Translations under genes and position numbers: made by a program
Shown here: one piece after another, positions 30,340 through 39,879 of the stretch
How positions within the stretch are numbered: the first letter of the stretch is position 1
How the letters are laid out: each line of letters begins with the position of its first letter
NCBI RefSeq assembly: GCF_003284585.1
Contig: NZ_QKRX01000013.1
Coordinates: 1,606 to 65,605, forward strand
Origin: Nitrincola tibetensis
GTDB taxonomy: Bacteria > Pseudomonadota > Gammaproteobacteria > Pseudomonadales > Balneatricaceae
DNA length: 64,000 bases
Direction: 5' to 3'
The notes under the pieces: generated by a model
What the model saw: the letters and a program-made list of their open reading frames with translations, nothing else
What the model was told of the DNA's origin: nothing
Databases searched by the model: none

Positions 30340-31344
30340 CTATCCACGGTCAAGCAGAGTAACGATTTCCTCTGCAATCTGCACGGCATTAAGGGCTCCA
30401 CCCTTCCTTAAGTTATCTGTTACGGCACACAATGCAAACCCTGTAGCTGAGTTTGGCTCAATTCTTAAGCGCGAAACAAACACTCCATCCTGTCCAGCTG
30501 CATGCGTCACTGGCGAGTACAATTCACTTTTAGAGAAAGTTAAATCAGGTACTTTGCCGAGTATTTCAGCGGCATCATCAAGATCAATTGGATGCTGACA
30601 TTCAGCATGGACAACAACACATTGTCCATAAAACAATGGAACTTGCAGAGCACTAACCATAATCTCTAACTGATCATCATTTAGCAATGACTGAACTTGA
30701 CTAACAAGACGCTGCTCTTCTAACGACTCTCCGGAGGCCGACAAAGATCCTGCAGCAGGCAGAATATTGAAAGCAATTTGCTGACCAAAATATTCGCCCT
30801 CTGCAGGCCGACCATTTAGCAGCCGAGACGCCTCAAGCGCTAAGGCTTCCACTCCATCTCGCCCTGCCTCAGCCACTGAGTTAAGGCAGGTTAGATTCAA
30901 GCGTAAAACCTTGTATTTTTCATTCAAAGCAGACAAAGCCATAACTGTGACTATCGCCGCAGACGATGGGCTGACAATATACTCATGACACATTGTTGCC
31001 GCATCTTGATTGCCAACACTGGGAATCCAACAATGCGACAGGTCGGCATCATAACTTGGACACAAGTCGATAACCGTTACTTTTTCATTCAAAAGCTGTT
31101 GTAAATCCTGCTTTGTTAGGCCGTCAGGCTTGCAGTTAAACAAAACACCAACGCCCGCCAAATTGGTTTTCTCTAACGACCGAATACGCGTTGCATGTCC
31201 TTTAAACATGACACTACGCTCAGTGATTTCTCCAACATCTGCAAGCCGAATATCGGTTACGGGAAAATTTCGATCTGCTAAGATTTCTAGCAAATTTTCA
31301 CCCAGAAGAGTTGATGCCCCGACCACTGCTACCGCTATACTCAT
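30340..31344 (-). CDS. usg: Usg-type aspartate-semialdehyde dehydrogenase homolog lacking the catalytic cysteine
   Basis: A 334-residue protein of the aspartate-semialdehyde dehydrogenase superfamily, with an N-terminal Rossmann motif (AVVGASTLLGENLLE) and a dimerisation domain. At the position of Asd's catalytic Cys (GGNCTVS) it has SPSSAAI with Ser128, so ordinary dehydrogenase activity is unlikely. This and the location between asd and fimV identify it as the Usg protein of Pseudomonas and enterics, whose function is unknown. It lies 157 bp after asd, with a hairpin terminator between them, so it probably has its own promoter. Confidence 0.88.
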   Translation of the reverse strand: MSIAVAVVGASTLLGENLLEILADRNFPVTDIRLADVGEITERSVMFKGHATRIRSLEKTNLAGVGVLFNCKPDGLTKQDLQQLLNEKVTVIDLCPSYDADLSHCWIPSVGNQDAATMCHEYIVSPSSAAIVTVMALSALNEKYKVLRLNLTCLNSVAEAGRDGVEALALEASRLLNGRPAEGEYFGQQIAFNILPAAGSLSASGESLEEQRLVSQVQSLLNDDQLEIMVSALQVPLFYGQCVVVHAECQHPIDLDDAAEILGKVPDLTFSKSELYSPVTHAAGQDGVFVSRLRIEPNSATGFALCAVTDNLRKGGALNAVQIAEEIVTLLDRG

Positions 31345-31449
31345 GAATACTTATAATCCTAAATTGCCGCAAAGACATAACGTTAATCTAATGTAATCAA
31401 TCATAATTTACTATGATTATTACCTCAGAATGAAGATAAACGCTATAAA

Positions 31450-31475
31450 CAAAGCAGCCCGAACAAATCGGGCTG
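31450..31475 (-). terminator. terminator downstream of asd
   Basis: CAGCCCGA (31455-31462) and TCGGGCTG (31468-31475) form an 8-bp stem with an ACAAA loop. On the minus strand it is followed by a T-rich CTTTGTTTATA. It lies about 27 bp past the asd stop. Confidence 0.75.
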
Positions 31476-31501
31476 TAAATATGACACCTATTAATGGAGC
31501 A

Positions 31502-32617
31502 TTATGCCTGAATCAAGATCCGAAGCATACGTCGCAAAGGCTCTGCAGCACCCCACAACAACTGATCACCAACACTAAAGGCATTTAAATAGTCAGGTCC
31601 CATCTTCATCTTACGCAAACGGCCGACTGGAATACTCAACGTGCCAGTCACTTTTGTCGGACTGAGTTCTTGCACTGTAATATCACGCTCGTTAGGAACA
31701 ACTTTTACCCAATCGTTCGCCGAAGCAATCATGCTTTCAATTTCATCAAGTGGCACATCTTTTTTCAGCTTGATCGTAAAGCCTTGACTGTGGCAGCGCA
31801 TTGCACCGATACGAACACAGGTACCATCGATCGCTATCGGATTTTCCGAACGGCCAAGAATCTTGTTGGTTTCAACAAAGCCCTTCCATTCTTCTTTACT
31901 CTGCCCATCTGCAACCGCTTTATCAATCCAAGGGATCAGAGAGCCTGCCAAAGGTGCACCAAAGTTATCAATTGCAAATTCCGGGCTGCGCATAGCCTGT
32001 GCGACTTGACGGTCAATTTCTAAAATCGCTGATGCCGGGTTATCGAGTAGGGATTTAACAGAGGCATTTACCTGCCCCATTTGCGTAATTAGCTCGCGCA
32101 TGTTTTGAGCACCGGCACCTGATGCGGCTTGATAGGTCATGGAACTAACCCATTCAACCAAGTTCTCTTTAAAAAGACCGCCAAGACCCATTAGCATCAA
32201 CGAAACCGTGCAGTTACCACCTACGTAGGTTTTAACACCTTTTGACAACCCTGACTCAATAACATCAAGGTTGACTGGATCCAGAATAATAATGCTGTCT
32301 TGATCCATACGCAGAGTCGATGCCGCATCTATCCAGTACCCTTTCCAACCCGCTTCACGCAGTTTGCCATAGACCTCTAAGGTGTAATCCCCTCCTTGGC
32401 AGGAGATAATAGCGTCCATTTGCGCAAGTTCGTCAATATTGCGAGCATCTTTCAGTGCAGGGATGTCCTTGCCGATATCTGGGCCTGGTTTTCCTGCTTG
32501 AGATGTCGTAAAGAAAACAGGCTCGTCAATAAGATCGAAATCCCGCTCTTCAATCATTCTCTGCATCAGTACTGAACCGACCATACCACGCCAGCCAACA
32601 AACCCTACACGTCTCAT
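31502..32617 (-). CDS. asd: aspartate-semialdehyde dehydrogenase Asd
   Basis: NADPH-dependent reduction of aspartyl phosphate to aspartate semialdehyde, the branch point to lysine/diaminopimelate, threonine and methionine. Motifs: nucleotide binding [18 protein letters not shown], catalytic Cys in [20 protein letters not shown] (about residue 136 with this start) and the [17 protein letters not shown] substrate site. I prefer ATG 32617 because the protein then begins like E. coli Asd and a GGGGG run precedes it; a TTG at 32629 would add four residues. About 371 residues, the normal gammaproteobacterial length. It follows leuB by about 80 bp. Confidence 0.95.
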   Translation of the reverse strand: MRRVGFVGWRGMVGSVLMQRMIEERDFDLIDEPVFFTTSQAGKPGPDIGKDIPALKDARNIDELAQMDAIISCQGGDYTLEVYGKLREAGWKGYWIDAASTLRMDQDSIIILDPVNLDVIESGLSKGVKTYVGGNCTVSLMLMGLGGLFKENLVEWVSSMTYQAASGAGAQNMRELITQMGQVNASVKSLLDNPASAILEIDRQVAQAMRSPEFAIDNFGAPLAGSLIPWIDKAVADGQSKEEWKGFVETNKILGRSENPIAIDGTCVRIGAMRCHSQGFTIKLKKDVPLDEIESMIASANDWVKVVPNERDITVQELSPTKVTGTLSIPVGRLRKMKMGPDYLNAFSVGDQLLWGAAEPLRRMLRILIQA

Positions 32618-32696
32618 TCGTGCCCCCAACTAATAATAAAATTTAAATAACGCAAAAAGGCGGCAGACACTCTACCGCTTACCTACTCAAGCATCT

Positions 32697-33779
32697 TTAG
32701 GCTTGCAGCGCTTTTACAACCGCCGCGCCCATTTCAGATGTGCTCACACGCACCATACCCTCTGACATGATATCAGCTGTGCGTAAGTTTTGATCCAACA
32801 CCTGGCTAACCGCGGCCTCTATTTTGTCCGCAGCCGCTCCTTCTCCGAGAGAGTATCGTAACATCATAGCGGCAGAAAGGATGGTTGCCAACGGATTTGC
32901 GATTCCTTGGCCCGCTATATCCGGTGCTGATCCATGACAAGGCTCGTACATGCCTTTGTTGTTCGCATCTAGAGACGCGGATGGCAGCATACCAATCGAA
33001 CCTGTCAGCATTGCAGCAGCATCGGACAAAATATCACCAAACATATTGCCTGTAACCATAACATCAAACTGCTTAGGCGCTCTTACCAACTGCATAGCGG
33101 CGTTATCCACATACATATGGCTTAATTCAACATCTGGGTATTCGGCTGAAAGTTCATTCATGACTTCACGCCAAAGTACAGTGACTTCTAGCACGTTTGC
33201 TTTATCGACAGAACACAGCTTTTTATTGCGCGCTCGTGCGGCTTCAAAAGCAACACGCCCGATTCTACGAATTTCGTTTTCATCGTACACATACGTGTTG
33301 AAACCCTCACGAACACCACCTTCTTTCGTGCGATAGCCACGTGGTTGGCCAAAATAAATCCCGCCCGTTAACTCACGTACAATTAAGATATCCAATCCAG
33401 ATACAACTTCTGGCTTTAACGTTGATGCATGTGCGAGCTGTGGATAGAGTATTGCTGGGCGCAAATTACCAAATAATTGCAAATTAGAGCGAATACCCAA
33501 GAGGCCTTTTTCTGGACGAATCTGGAAGTCAGGGTTAGTATCCCACTTAGGCCCTCCGACGGCGCCTAGAAGAATTGCATCGGCTTTTTGAGCGGCGTCC
33601 AAAGTTTCAGCAGGCAATGGGACCCCAGTAGCATCAATAGCCGCCCCACCCACAAGCGCTTCAGATAAAACCAGCCCTAATGAAAACTGCTCATTAACGG
33701 TTTCCAAAACCTTACGTGCTTCTGCAACAATTTCTGGCCCTATGCCATCACCTGGTAAAATCAGTATCTGTTTAGACAT
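32697..33779 (-). CDS. leuB: 3-isopropylmalate dehydrogenase LeuB
   Basis: NAD-dependent oxidative decarboxylation of 3-isopropylmalate, the third leucine-specific step. The 360-residue protein carries the nucleotide/metal motifs [12 protein letters not shown] at the start, the substrate-specificity region [16 protein letters not shown], and the conserved [26 protein letters not shown] signature. Third gene of leuC-leuD-leuB, 33 bp after leuD. No leuA is in the window, which is normal for this leuCDB arrangement in Pseudomonas-like bacteria. Confidence 0.96.
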   Translation of the reverse strand: MSKQILILPGDGIGPEIVAEARKVLETVNEQFSLGLVLSEALVGGAAIDATGVPLPAETLDAAQKADAILLGAVGGPKWDTNPDFQIRPEKGLLGIRSNLQLFGNLRPAILYPQLAHASTLKPEVVSGLDILIVRELTGGIYFGQPRGYRTKEGGVREGFNTYVYDENEIRRIGRVAFEAARARNKKLCSVDKANVLEVTVLWREVMNELSAEYPDVELSHMYVDNAAMQLVRAPKQFDVMVTGNMFGDILSDAAAMLTGSIGMLPSASLDANNKGMYEPCHGSAPDIAGQGIANPLATILSAAMMLRYSLGEGAAADKIEAAVSQVLDQNLRTADIMSEGMVRVSTSEMGAAVVKALQA

Positions 33780-33812
33780 GACGCGAAGAATCCTTTTATC
33801 TATCGTGAAAAA

Positions 33813-34451
33813 TTATGAAAACAACCAAGGAGCCGTTTCTTTCCGCTTACTCTCATACTCGCGAATGGCGTTCGCATGCTCTAGAGTCAAGCCTATATCG
33901 TCCAATCCTTTCAGCAAGCAGTGCTTACGAAAGCCATCTATCTCAAACGCTAAAGCGGTTCCATCCTGTTTAATCACCTGTTGATTTTCGAGATCAATAG
34001 TGAGCTGATACCCTTCATTCGCTTCAACCTCAACGAAGAGTTGATCGACGTCTTTTTCGTCAAGAATGATTGGCAAGAGTCCATTCTTAAAACTGTTATT
34101 GAAAAAAATGTCTGCATAACTTGGTGCAATGATGGCTCGAATACCAAAATCCTCTAATGCCCAAGGCGCATGCTCACGACTTGATCCACAGCCAAAATTC
34201 TTACGCGCCAATAAAATACTGCAGCCTTGGTAGCGCGATTTATTTAAAACAAAATCTGGATTCAAAGGGCGTTGACTGCAATCCTGATCTGGTTGCCCTT
34301 CATCTAAATAGCGAAGTTCATCAAATAAGTTTGGGCCAAATCCTGAGCGTTTAATTGACTTCAAAAACTGCTTCGGGATGATCATATCCGTGTCGACATT
34401 CGCACGATCTAAGGGTGCAACAATGCCTTGATGGGTTGTAAACTGTTTCAT
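33813..34451 (-). CDS. leuD: 3-isopropylmalate dehydratase small subunit LeuD
   Basis: Swivel-domain subunit that pairs with LeuC to isomerise 2-isopropylmalate to 3-isopropylmalate. The 212-residue protein has the family motifs [23 protein letters not shown] and [21 protein letters not shown], the loop that closes over the substrate. It starts 11 bp after leuC and so is tightly coupled to it. Cytosolic. Confidence 0.95.
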   Translation of the reverse strand: MKQFTTHQGIVAPLDRANVDTDMIIPKQFLKSIKRSGFGPNLFDELRYLDEGQPDQDCSQRPLNPDFVLNKSRYQGCSILLARKNFGCGSSREHAPWALEDFGIRAIIAPSYADIFFNNSFKNGLLPIILDEKDVDQLFVEVEANEGYQLTIDLENQQVIKQDGTALAFEIDGFRKHCLLKGLDDIGLTLEHANAIREYESKRKETAPWLFS

Positions 34452-34462
34452 ACTCGTGCTCC

Positions 34463-35884
34463 TTAGGCATTATTCACTTGGCGAACATCAACGAAATGAC
34501 CCGCAATCGCAGCAGCGGCAGCCATTGCAGGGCTTACCAAATGCGTCCGACCGCCAAATCCTTGCCGTCCTTCAAAGTTACGGTTTGACGTAGATGCACA
34601 ATGCTCTCCAACGCCGAGTTTGTCTGGGTTCATTGCCAAGCACATTGAGCAACCGGGTTCACGCCACTCCATTCCGGCTTCCAAAAAGATTTTATCCAAT
34701 CCTTCTAATTCTGCTTGTGCTTTCACCAATCCAGACCCTGGCACCACCAAAGCCTGCTTGATTGTGGTCGCTACTTTTTTACCTTTAACGATGGCGGCCG
34801 CTTCACGCAAGTCTTCAATACGGGAGTTGGTACAAGAACCAATAAAAACACGATCCAATTGAATATCAGTGATTTTTTGCTTTGGCTTCAAGCCCATATA
34901 GTGCAAAGCGCGCTCGGCTCCTTCGCGCTTAACCGGATCTTCCATCTCAGCAGGATCAGGAACACTGTCCACGACCGAGGTGACCATTTCGGGGGATGTT
35001 CCCCAAGTGACTTGAGGCTGTATGTCTTCAGCACGAATAACAACGACTTCATCGAATACCGCGTCCGCATCAGAAACCAACGTTTGCCATGCATTAACAG
35101 CCTTTTCCCAGTCCTGCTCTTTTGGCGAGAAAGGACGGCCTTTTACGTATTCAATGGTTTTTTCATCAACTGCAACCAATCCAACACGAGCGCCTGCTTC
35201 AATGGCCATGTTACAAATGGTCATTCGCCCTTCAACTGAAATACTGCGAATAGCCTCTCCACCAAACTCAATTGCATAGCCTGTTCCACCGGCTGTTCCA
35301 ATGACTCCGATGATATGTAAAATAACGTCTTTAGCCGTCACGCCTAAGCCTAACTGGCCGTCAACGCGAACCAGCATGTTTTTCATTTTTTTGGTAATCA
35401 AGCATTGAGTCGCTAATACATGCTCAACTTCAGATGTGCCAATCCCGTGTGCAAGTGCTGCAAACGCGCCATGTGTCGCCGTATGGGAATCACCACAGAC
35501 AACCGTCATACCAGGCAAAGTTGCACCCTGCTCAGGGCCCACAACGTGGACGATGCCTTGGCGGATATCGTTCATTTTAAATTCGGTGATGCCAAAGGTA
35601 TCGCAGTTATCATCCAGCGTCTTCACTTGGATGCGTGACACGGGATCAACGATACGTTCAACTCCTCCGGAGCGTTCGGTCGTCGGCACGTTATGGTCTG
35701 GAGTCGCGAGGTTTGCATCAATACGCCAAGGCTTACGTCCTGCTATACGCAACCCCTCAAATGCTTGCGGAGAGGTTACTTCATGCAATAAATGACGATC
35801 AATATAGAGAAGTGCGCTGCCATCTTCATTTACGCGCACCAAGTGATCATCCCATAATTTGTCGTACAAAGTCTTACCGGCCAT
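34463..35884 (-). CDS. leuC: 3-isopropylmalate dehydratase large subunit LeuC
   Basis: Catalytic [4Fe-4S] subunit of isopropylmalate isomerase. The cluster ligands lie in [15 protein letters not shown] and [13 protein letters not shown]; the substrate-binding [30 protein letters not shown] is intact. The start is ATG 35884 ([14 protein letters not shown]), preceded by GGAG at 6 bp; a TTG at 35896 would add MEIV but uses that ribosome site as codons. About 473 residues. First gene of leuCDB; 125 bp separate it from a divergent LysR gene, which may regulate it. Confidence 0.95.
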   Translation of the reverse strand: MAGKTLYDKLWDDHLVRVNEDGSALLYIDRHLLHEVTSPQAFEGLRIAGRKPWRIDANLATPDHNVPTTERSGGVERIVDPVSRIQVKTLDDNCDTFGITEFKMNDIRQGIVHVVGPEQGATLPGMTVVCGDSHTATHGAFAALAHGIGTSEVEHVLATQCLITKKMKNMLVRVDGQLGLGVTAKDVILHIIGVIGTAGGTGYAIEFGGEAIRSISVEGRMTICNMAIEAGARVGLVAVDEKTIEYVKGRPFSPKEQDWEKAVNAWQTLVSDADAVFDEVVVIRAEDIQPQVTWGTSPEMVTSVVDSVPDPAEMEDPVKREGAERALHYMGLKPKQKITDIQLDRVFIGSCTNSRIEDLREAAAIVKGKKVATTIKQALVVPGSGLVKAQAELEGLDKIFLEAGMEWREPGCSMCLAMNPDKLGVGEHCASTSNRNFEGRQGFGGRTHLVSPAMAAAAAIAGHFVDVRQVNNA

Positions 35885-36009
35885 CACAATCTCCAAGACA
35901 GGTTTAAAATAGTTATAGCGGAATACTAATTCACTCCGTTACAATAAACAAATTCATAATTTTTATCTCATCCATTCCTATCAGGAATACAAAGGCACTG
36001 ATCAACTCC

Positions 36010-36882
36010 ATGGACAATGCAAGCTTAACGGCCTTCGTTACAGTTACTGATTGCCAATCGTTTTCGGAAGCCGCTGATCGTCTTTTTCTAACGCAATCGG
36101 CCATTAGCAAACGCATTGCACTTTTAGAAAGCCAGCTCAATTGTCGTTTGTTTGATCGAATTGGACGGCATGTAATGCTCACCGATGCGGGCCGCCATTT
36201 ACTACCAAAAGCACGAGAAATATTACTCGCGATCAAAGATGCAGAAAGACTCGTTTCTAATTTAAGAGGTTCAGTCAACGGCCGTCTTTGTGTTGCCGCC
36301 AGCCATCACATTAGCCTGCATAGACTTCCTCCCGTACTTAAACACTATGTCGCTAAGTTTCCAGACGTTGAGTTAGACTTGCGCTTCGATGAATCTGAGC
36401 TGGCGTATGACAGTGTGCTGCGTGGCGATATTGAATTGGCGTTAATTACCCTTGCACCGGAGCATGATGCTCGCATCATTTCACAAGTCATTTGGCAAGA
36501 TCGACTTTTCTATGTAGTTTCGCAACAGCATCCCTTAGCAAAAGAAACAAGACTAACCTTGGCAAAACTAAGCCAATACCCTGCTATTTTACCCAGAAGC
36601 CATACATTCACTCACCAACTGGTTCTGAAACAATTTTCAGAGCATAGCCTTGAACCCAGTGTACACATGAGCACAAATTACCTCGACACGTTGCGCATGA
36701 TGGTATCCATCGGGTTGGGTTGGAGCTTACTACCTGAGACGATGATTGATGATTCTTTAGTACGCTTACCACTGGATGTAGAGCCAGTTGAACGCCCCTT
36801 AGGCTATATTTATCATCGTAATCGAACCCTATCGAATGCCGCACTTGAGATGATCCAACTTCTTGAGCAAGCCCGATCATAA
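36010..36882 (+). CDS. LysR-family regulator divergent from leuC
   Basis: A 290-residue LysR-type regulator: N-terminal winged helix (LTAFVTVTDCQSFSEAADRLFLTQSAISKRIALLE) and a periplasmic-binding-protein-like effector domain (about 90-285). In Pseudomonas aeruginosa a LysR gene occupies the same place next to leuC. LysR genes commonly control the divergent neighbour, so leuCDB is the natural candidate target (inference). No symbol is given because the effector and targets are not evident. Confidence 0.88.
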   Translation: MDNASLTAFVTVTDCQSFSEAADRLFLTQSAISKRIALLESQLNCRLFDRIGRHVMLTDAGRHLLPKAREILLAIKDAERLVSNLRGSVNGRLCVAASHHISLHRLPPVLKHYVAKFPDVELDLRFDESELAYDSVLRGDIELALITLAPEHDARIISQVIWQDRLFYVVSQQHPLAKETRLTLAKLSQYPAILPRSHTFTHQLVLKQFSEHSLEPSVHMSTNYLDTLRMMVSIGLGWSLLPETMIDDSLVRLPLDVEPVERPLGYIYHRNRTLSNAALEMIQLLEQARS

Positions 36883-36991
36883 CCAAGCATCAATCACTAT
36901 TTGATAAACGTATAGACGACTCCAATGAATAAAAAAACTGTCTTAGGTACAATAAAGACACTCACCCCAAAGCAATCAAAGGAAGCCGTTT

Positions 36992-37909
36992 GTGACAGAT
37001 GATCTGCACACATTGATTCAACAATGGTTGACGATGCAACAACAAGGCACAGCATCTTCTGATGATCCGCTGCTGGATTGGTCTCGTCTCATGGCACGTC
37101 TACAGCAAAGCAGTTGGGAGTATTTACCTGAGCAGCACGCTGAGCTCATCAGTTTAATGACACAAGAGTCCATTGAATTCACGCGCTTTGCTAGCCAACT
37201 GATTCTACAAAGCCATGCATTTCAAGATACGCATGATTTTGTTAGGGGGTTTAAACAACACATCAGCCAACTAAGTCGCGACTGGATTTTAAAGCGTTGG
37301 CAGATCCCTGAGCAGCTTCATGCACTCATTCACACTAGCCAATTAACCTTTCAAGGCTTGGGTGAGCAACCACTGCTGCAAGGTCTAAATACGCTACTTG
37401 AATCCAATACTGAACACCTGACATTAAAGCAACAACGTTTAATTCGCGAAGGTACTCAACTGCTTTACGAGTATCAAATTGCGTTTGGACAGTACTCTGA
37501 GCTTTTTGATCAAATTAATCAAAGTGCAATTAAAGACCTTACGGATACGCTGGATAGCGCACCTGAACCGATTAACAGCCTCAAAGACTTACACGAAGCT
37601 TGGACACAAGCCTACGAGAAAGAGTATGCAAGCGTTGTCGCAACGGAGCACTACCAAACTACCTATGGGCAGATTAGCAACGCCTCTTTTGCCCTGCGTG
37701 CGTTCTATCAGACGTCTCGTAATGAACAACTCGCTCAGATAGGTATTGCATCAGAAACCTCTCTGAGCTTAGCATTTGAACACATACATAGCTTACGAAA
37801 ACAAGTTAGACAATTACAAAAAGAATTGTCTTTGATTCCCGAATTGCAGCGATCATTAACCGAGCTACGCTCGGAGATTGATCAACTCAGGAACAACTCG
37901 AATGACTAA
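36992..37909 (+). CDS. phaE: class III PHA synthase subunit PhaE
   Basis: About 305 residues, largely helical with a C-terminal coiled coil (LRKQVRQLQKELSLIPELQRSLTELRSEIDQLR). It has no catalytic motif and belongs with the PhaE partner that activates class III PhaC. The assignment rests on helical character, length, the PhaE-like central part (QIAFGQYSELFDQINQSAIKDL) and the overlap with phaC: its stop lies 8 bp inside phaC. PhaE and PhaC together polymerise 3-hydroxyacyl-CoA at the granule surface. Confidence 0.85.
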   Translation: MTDDLHTLIQQWLTMQQQGTASSDDPLLDWSRLMARLQQSSWEYLPEQHAELISLMTQESIEFTRFASQLILQSHAFQDTHDFVRGFKQHISQLSRDWILKRWQIPEQLHALIHTSQLTFQGLGEQPLLQGLNTLLESNTEHLTLKQQRLIREGTQLLYEYQIAFGQYSELFDQINQSAIKDLTDTLDSAPEPINSLKDLHEAWTQAYEKEYASVVATEHYQTTYGQISNASFALRAFYQTSRNEQLAQIGIASETSLSLAFEHIHSLRKQVRQLQKELSLIPELQRSLTELRSEIDQLRNNSND

Positions 37910-38960
37910 AATTCAGCTTGATGCTGAGACATTAAAAAAAGAAATACTCGAATTCAATCAAGCCCTGATTGACAGTTATGAAGTATTAAAACAGCTACCA
38001 GAGGTTAAGACAGGACAAACCCCTTATCAGGTCATTTACACGATTGATAAAGTCCAACTCAAGTACTTCGAACCCAAAGAAATCGATCCCTCACTGACAC
38101 CCTTAGTGATGTGCTATGCCCTAGTGAACCGCCCTTACATGCTTGACCTAACCCCAGAGCAATCTCTAATTCAGTCGCTCCTTGATCAAGGTCAACCGAT
38201 TTACTTGATCGACTGGGGCTATCCAGATGCCAGTGATCGTTTTTTGGATCTAGACGACTACATTCTTTACTATATGGATGCTTGTGTAGAGGCAACACTC
38301 AACGCATCCAAGACGACGCAAGTCGGCTTACTAGGAGTTTGTCAGGGTGGAACCTTTAGTCTTTGCTACACAGCACTCAACCCACACAAAATTAAACGCC
38401 TGATCACAGTCGTAACTCCTGTTGATTTCAGTACGGAGGATTTTACGCTCAGCCGATTGGTTAAACACGTCGATGTCGATCTCGCGGTTAAGACTTATGG
38501 CAACATTCCAGGCAGCTTACTAAACGAAACTTTTAATGCGTTACTGCCCATGCGCCTTGGTGTCCTTAAAAACTTACAAATGCCAAACAATTTAAGCACA
38601 GCGTCAACGGCCGTTCGCTTTTTAAGTATGGAAAAGTGGATTTACGACAGCCCCGATCAAGCAGGCGAAGCATTTCGATCTTTTTTGAAAGATTTTTTTC
38701 AGCAAAATAAACTCATTCATAAGACACTTGTTATCGGCAATCAACTCATCGATCTCAAGCGTATTGATCAACCCATCTTAAATATTTATGCGTCTCAGGA
38801 TCACTTAGTGCCACCCTCTTCTTCGATGGCACTTAAAGGGTTAACAAGCAGTTTGAACTATCAAGAACGAGTATTCAATGCGGGGCATATCGGTATTTTT
38901 GTTAGCCCGAAACACAATCTGACGTTAGCGGCAGAAATTACAGGGTGGATGCGAGATTAA
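37902..38960 (+). CDS. phaC: class III poly(3-hydroxyalkanoate) synthase subunit PhaC
   Basis: Polymerises short-chain 3-hydroxyacyl-CoA (typically 3-hydroxybutyryl-CoA) into storage polyester. With the ATG at 37902 the protein has 352 residues, the class III length. The lipase-like box GVCQGG places the nucleophile at Cys147, with Asp300 (ASQDHLVPP) and His329 (NAGHIGIF) completing the triad, close to the C149/D302/H331 of Allochromatium PhaC. The gene overlaps phaE by 8 bp. Precursor genes phaA and phaB are not in the window. A hairpin terminator follows, and phaR converges from the other side. Confidence 0.94.
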   Translation: MTKIQLDAETLKKEILEFNQALIDSYEVLKQLPEVKTGQTPYQVIYTIDKVQLKYFEPKEIDPSLTPLVMCYALVNRPYMLDLTPEQSLIQSLLDQGQPIYLIDWGYPDASDRFLDLDDYILYYMDACVEATLNASKTTQVGLLGVCQGGTFSLCYTALNPHKIKRLITVVTPVDFSTEDFTLSRLVKHVDVDLAVKTYGNIPGSLLNETFNALLPMRLGVLKNLQMPNNLSTASTAVRFLSMEKWIYDSPDQAGEAFRSFLKDFFQQNKLIHKTLVIGNQLIDLKRIDQPILNIYASQDHLVPPSSSMALKGLTSSLNYQERVFNAGHIGIFVSPKHNLTLAAEITGWMRD

Positions 38961-38967
38961 ATCGAAT

Positions 38968-39000
38968 TGCCATAACCTTGCTGTTATGGCAGTTTCATTT
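38968..39000 (+). terminator. terminator downstream of phaC
   Basis: TGCCATAAC (38968-38976) and GTTATGGCA (38983-38991) form a 9-bp stem followed by a T-rich stretch, between the convergent phaC and phaR genes. Confidence 0.7.
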
Positions 39001-39517
39001 ACTTTGCTGGCTCGTCTTTTATCGGAGCGTCGCTAGCGCCTTCTTTAACCGAACCTTTTTTGGCAGCTTGCTCAGCCCGGTAGTCAGACTCACGTAAATT
39101 GGGATTAAACATTTTCCAAACAGCAAGATTCTGATCGGCAATGCGGTTCATCATGGTCAAAGGGTTTGCAACGCCCATCATGTTTTGCATCTGATCGCGA
39201 ATACGATCCTGATGTTCAAGAAAAGCCGCTATACTTTGCTCGAGGTACTGGCTCATCATTCCTTGCATACTGTCGCCATAAAAGCGGATGAGTTGCTGTA
39301 AAACCTGATTGGTCAGTAACGTGCCATGACCTTCAGCTTCTTGCTCGCTAATGATCTGCATTAGAATGTTACGCGTTAAATCTTGTCCCGTTTTTGAATC
39401 TAAAACTTGAAACGCTTCTGACTTTAAAACTAAAACTTTGACATCCTCCAGAGTCACGTAACAGCTGCGCGATGTATCATACAATCGTCGATTGGTATAC
39501 TTTCTCAGAATACGCAT
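38999..39517 (-). CDS. phaR: polyhydroxyalkanoate synthesis regulator PhaR
   Basis: PhaR is a repressor that binds both PHA and DNA and releases phasin/pha promoters when polymer accumulates. The N-terminal DNA-binding domain MRILRKYTNRRLYDTSRSCYVTLEDVK is diagnostic, followed by the accumulation-regulator repeat (QQLIRFYGDSMQGMMSQYLEQSIAAFLEHQ). The start is ATG 39517, preceded by AAGGAG at 6 bp; a GTG at 39547 would add ten residues and overlap the upstream gene. About 172 residues, convergent with phaC. The C-terminal tail is Lys/Glu/Ala-rich and poorly conserved. Confidence 0.92.
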   Translation of the reverse strand: MRILRKYTNRRLYDTSRSCYVTLEDVKVLVLKSEAFQVLDSKTGQDLTRNILMQIISEQEAEGHGTLLTNQVLQQLIRFYGDSMQGMMSQYLEQSIAAFLEHQDRIRDQMQNMMGVANPLTMMNRIADQNLAVWKMFNPNLRESDYRAEQAAKKGSVKEGASDAPIKDEPAK

Positions 39518-39543
39518 GCTCGGCTCCTTAACATTCTCACTAC

Positions 39544-39813
39544 TCACTTAGATTCCCTACCATCAGACTCGGAACCCATTCGGGAATACTGACTCATCAT
39601 ATTCATTAACAACCTTTGAAATCCTTCTAAAGATCCAACCCCTGTTGCCATAAAGGGCTTGAAGAGTGTTAAAGGATCATAACCCTCGACACCCGCTTGC
39701 ATTCGGTCACGTATTTGTTGCAACATCTCTTCGTGAAACCCAGACACATCAGGCAGGCCTAAGCTGTCCCTCAGCTCCTGCGGGGTCATTTCGATGTCAA
39801 TTTTAAACTTCAT
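39544..39813 (-). CDS. DUF6489-like small protein upstream of phaR
   Basis: An 89-residue soluble protein beginning MKFKIDIEMTPQELRDSLGLPD, which resembles the family I know as DUF6489; the function is unknown. It has a short beta-like N-terminus followed by amphipathic helices and a polar tail, with no signal or membrane segment. It is co-directional with phaR, 26 bp before it, so it probably belongs to the PHA-granule functional group (inference). A granule-associated or PhaR-modulating role would fit but is not shown by the sequence. Confidence 0.65.
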   Translation of the reverse strand: MKFKIDIEMTPQELRDSLGLPDVSGFHEEMLQQIRDRMQAGVEGYDPLTLFKPFMATGVGSLEGFQRLLMNMMSQYSRMGSESDGRESK

Positions 39814-39879
39814 TATGAGCGCCTCTAGCTTTTAACTGCATAAGCTTCAGATAGTTACTTACACTATAACAAGAAACCT

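Noticed and set aside
34715-35239. 174-codon plus-strand reading frame opposite leuC
   Set aside because: It lies entirely inside the strongly conserved leuC gene in antisense and shows no family motif.
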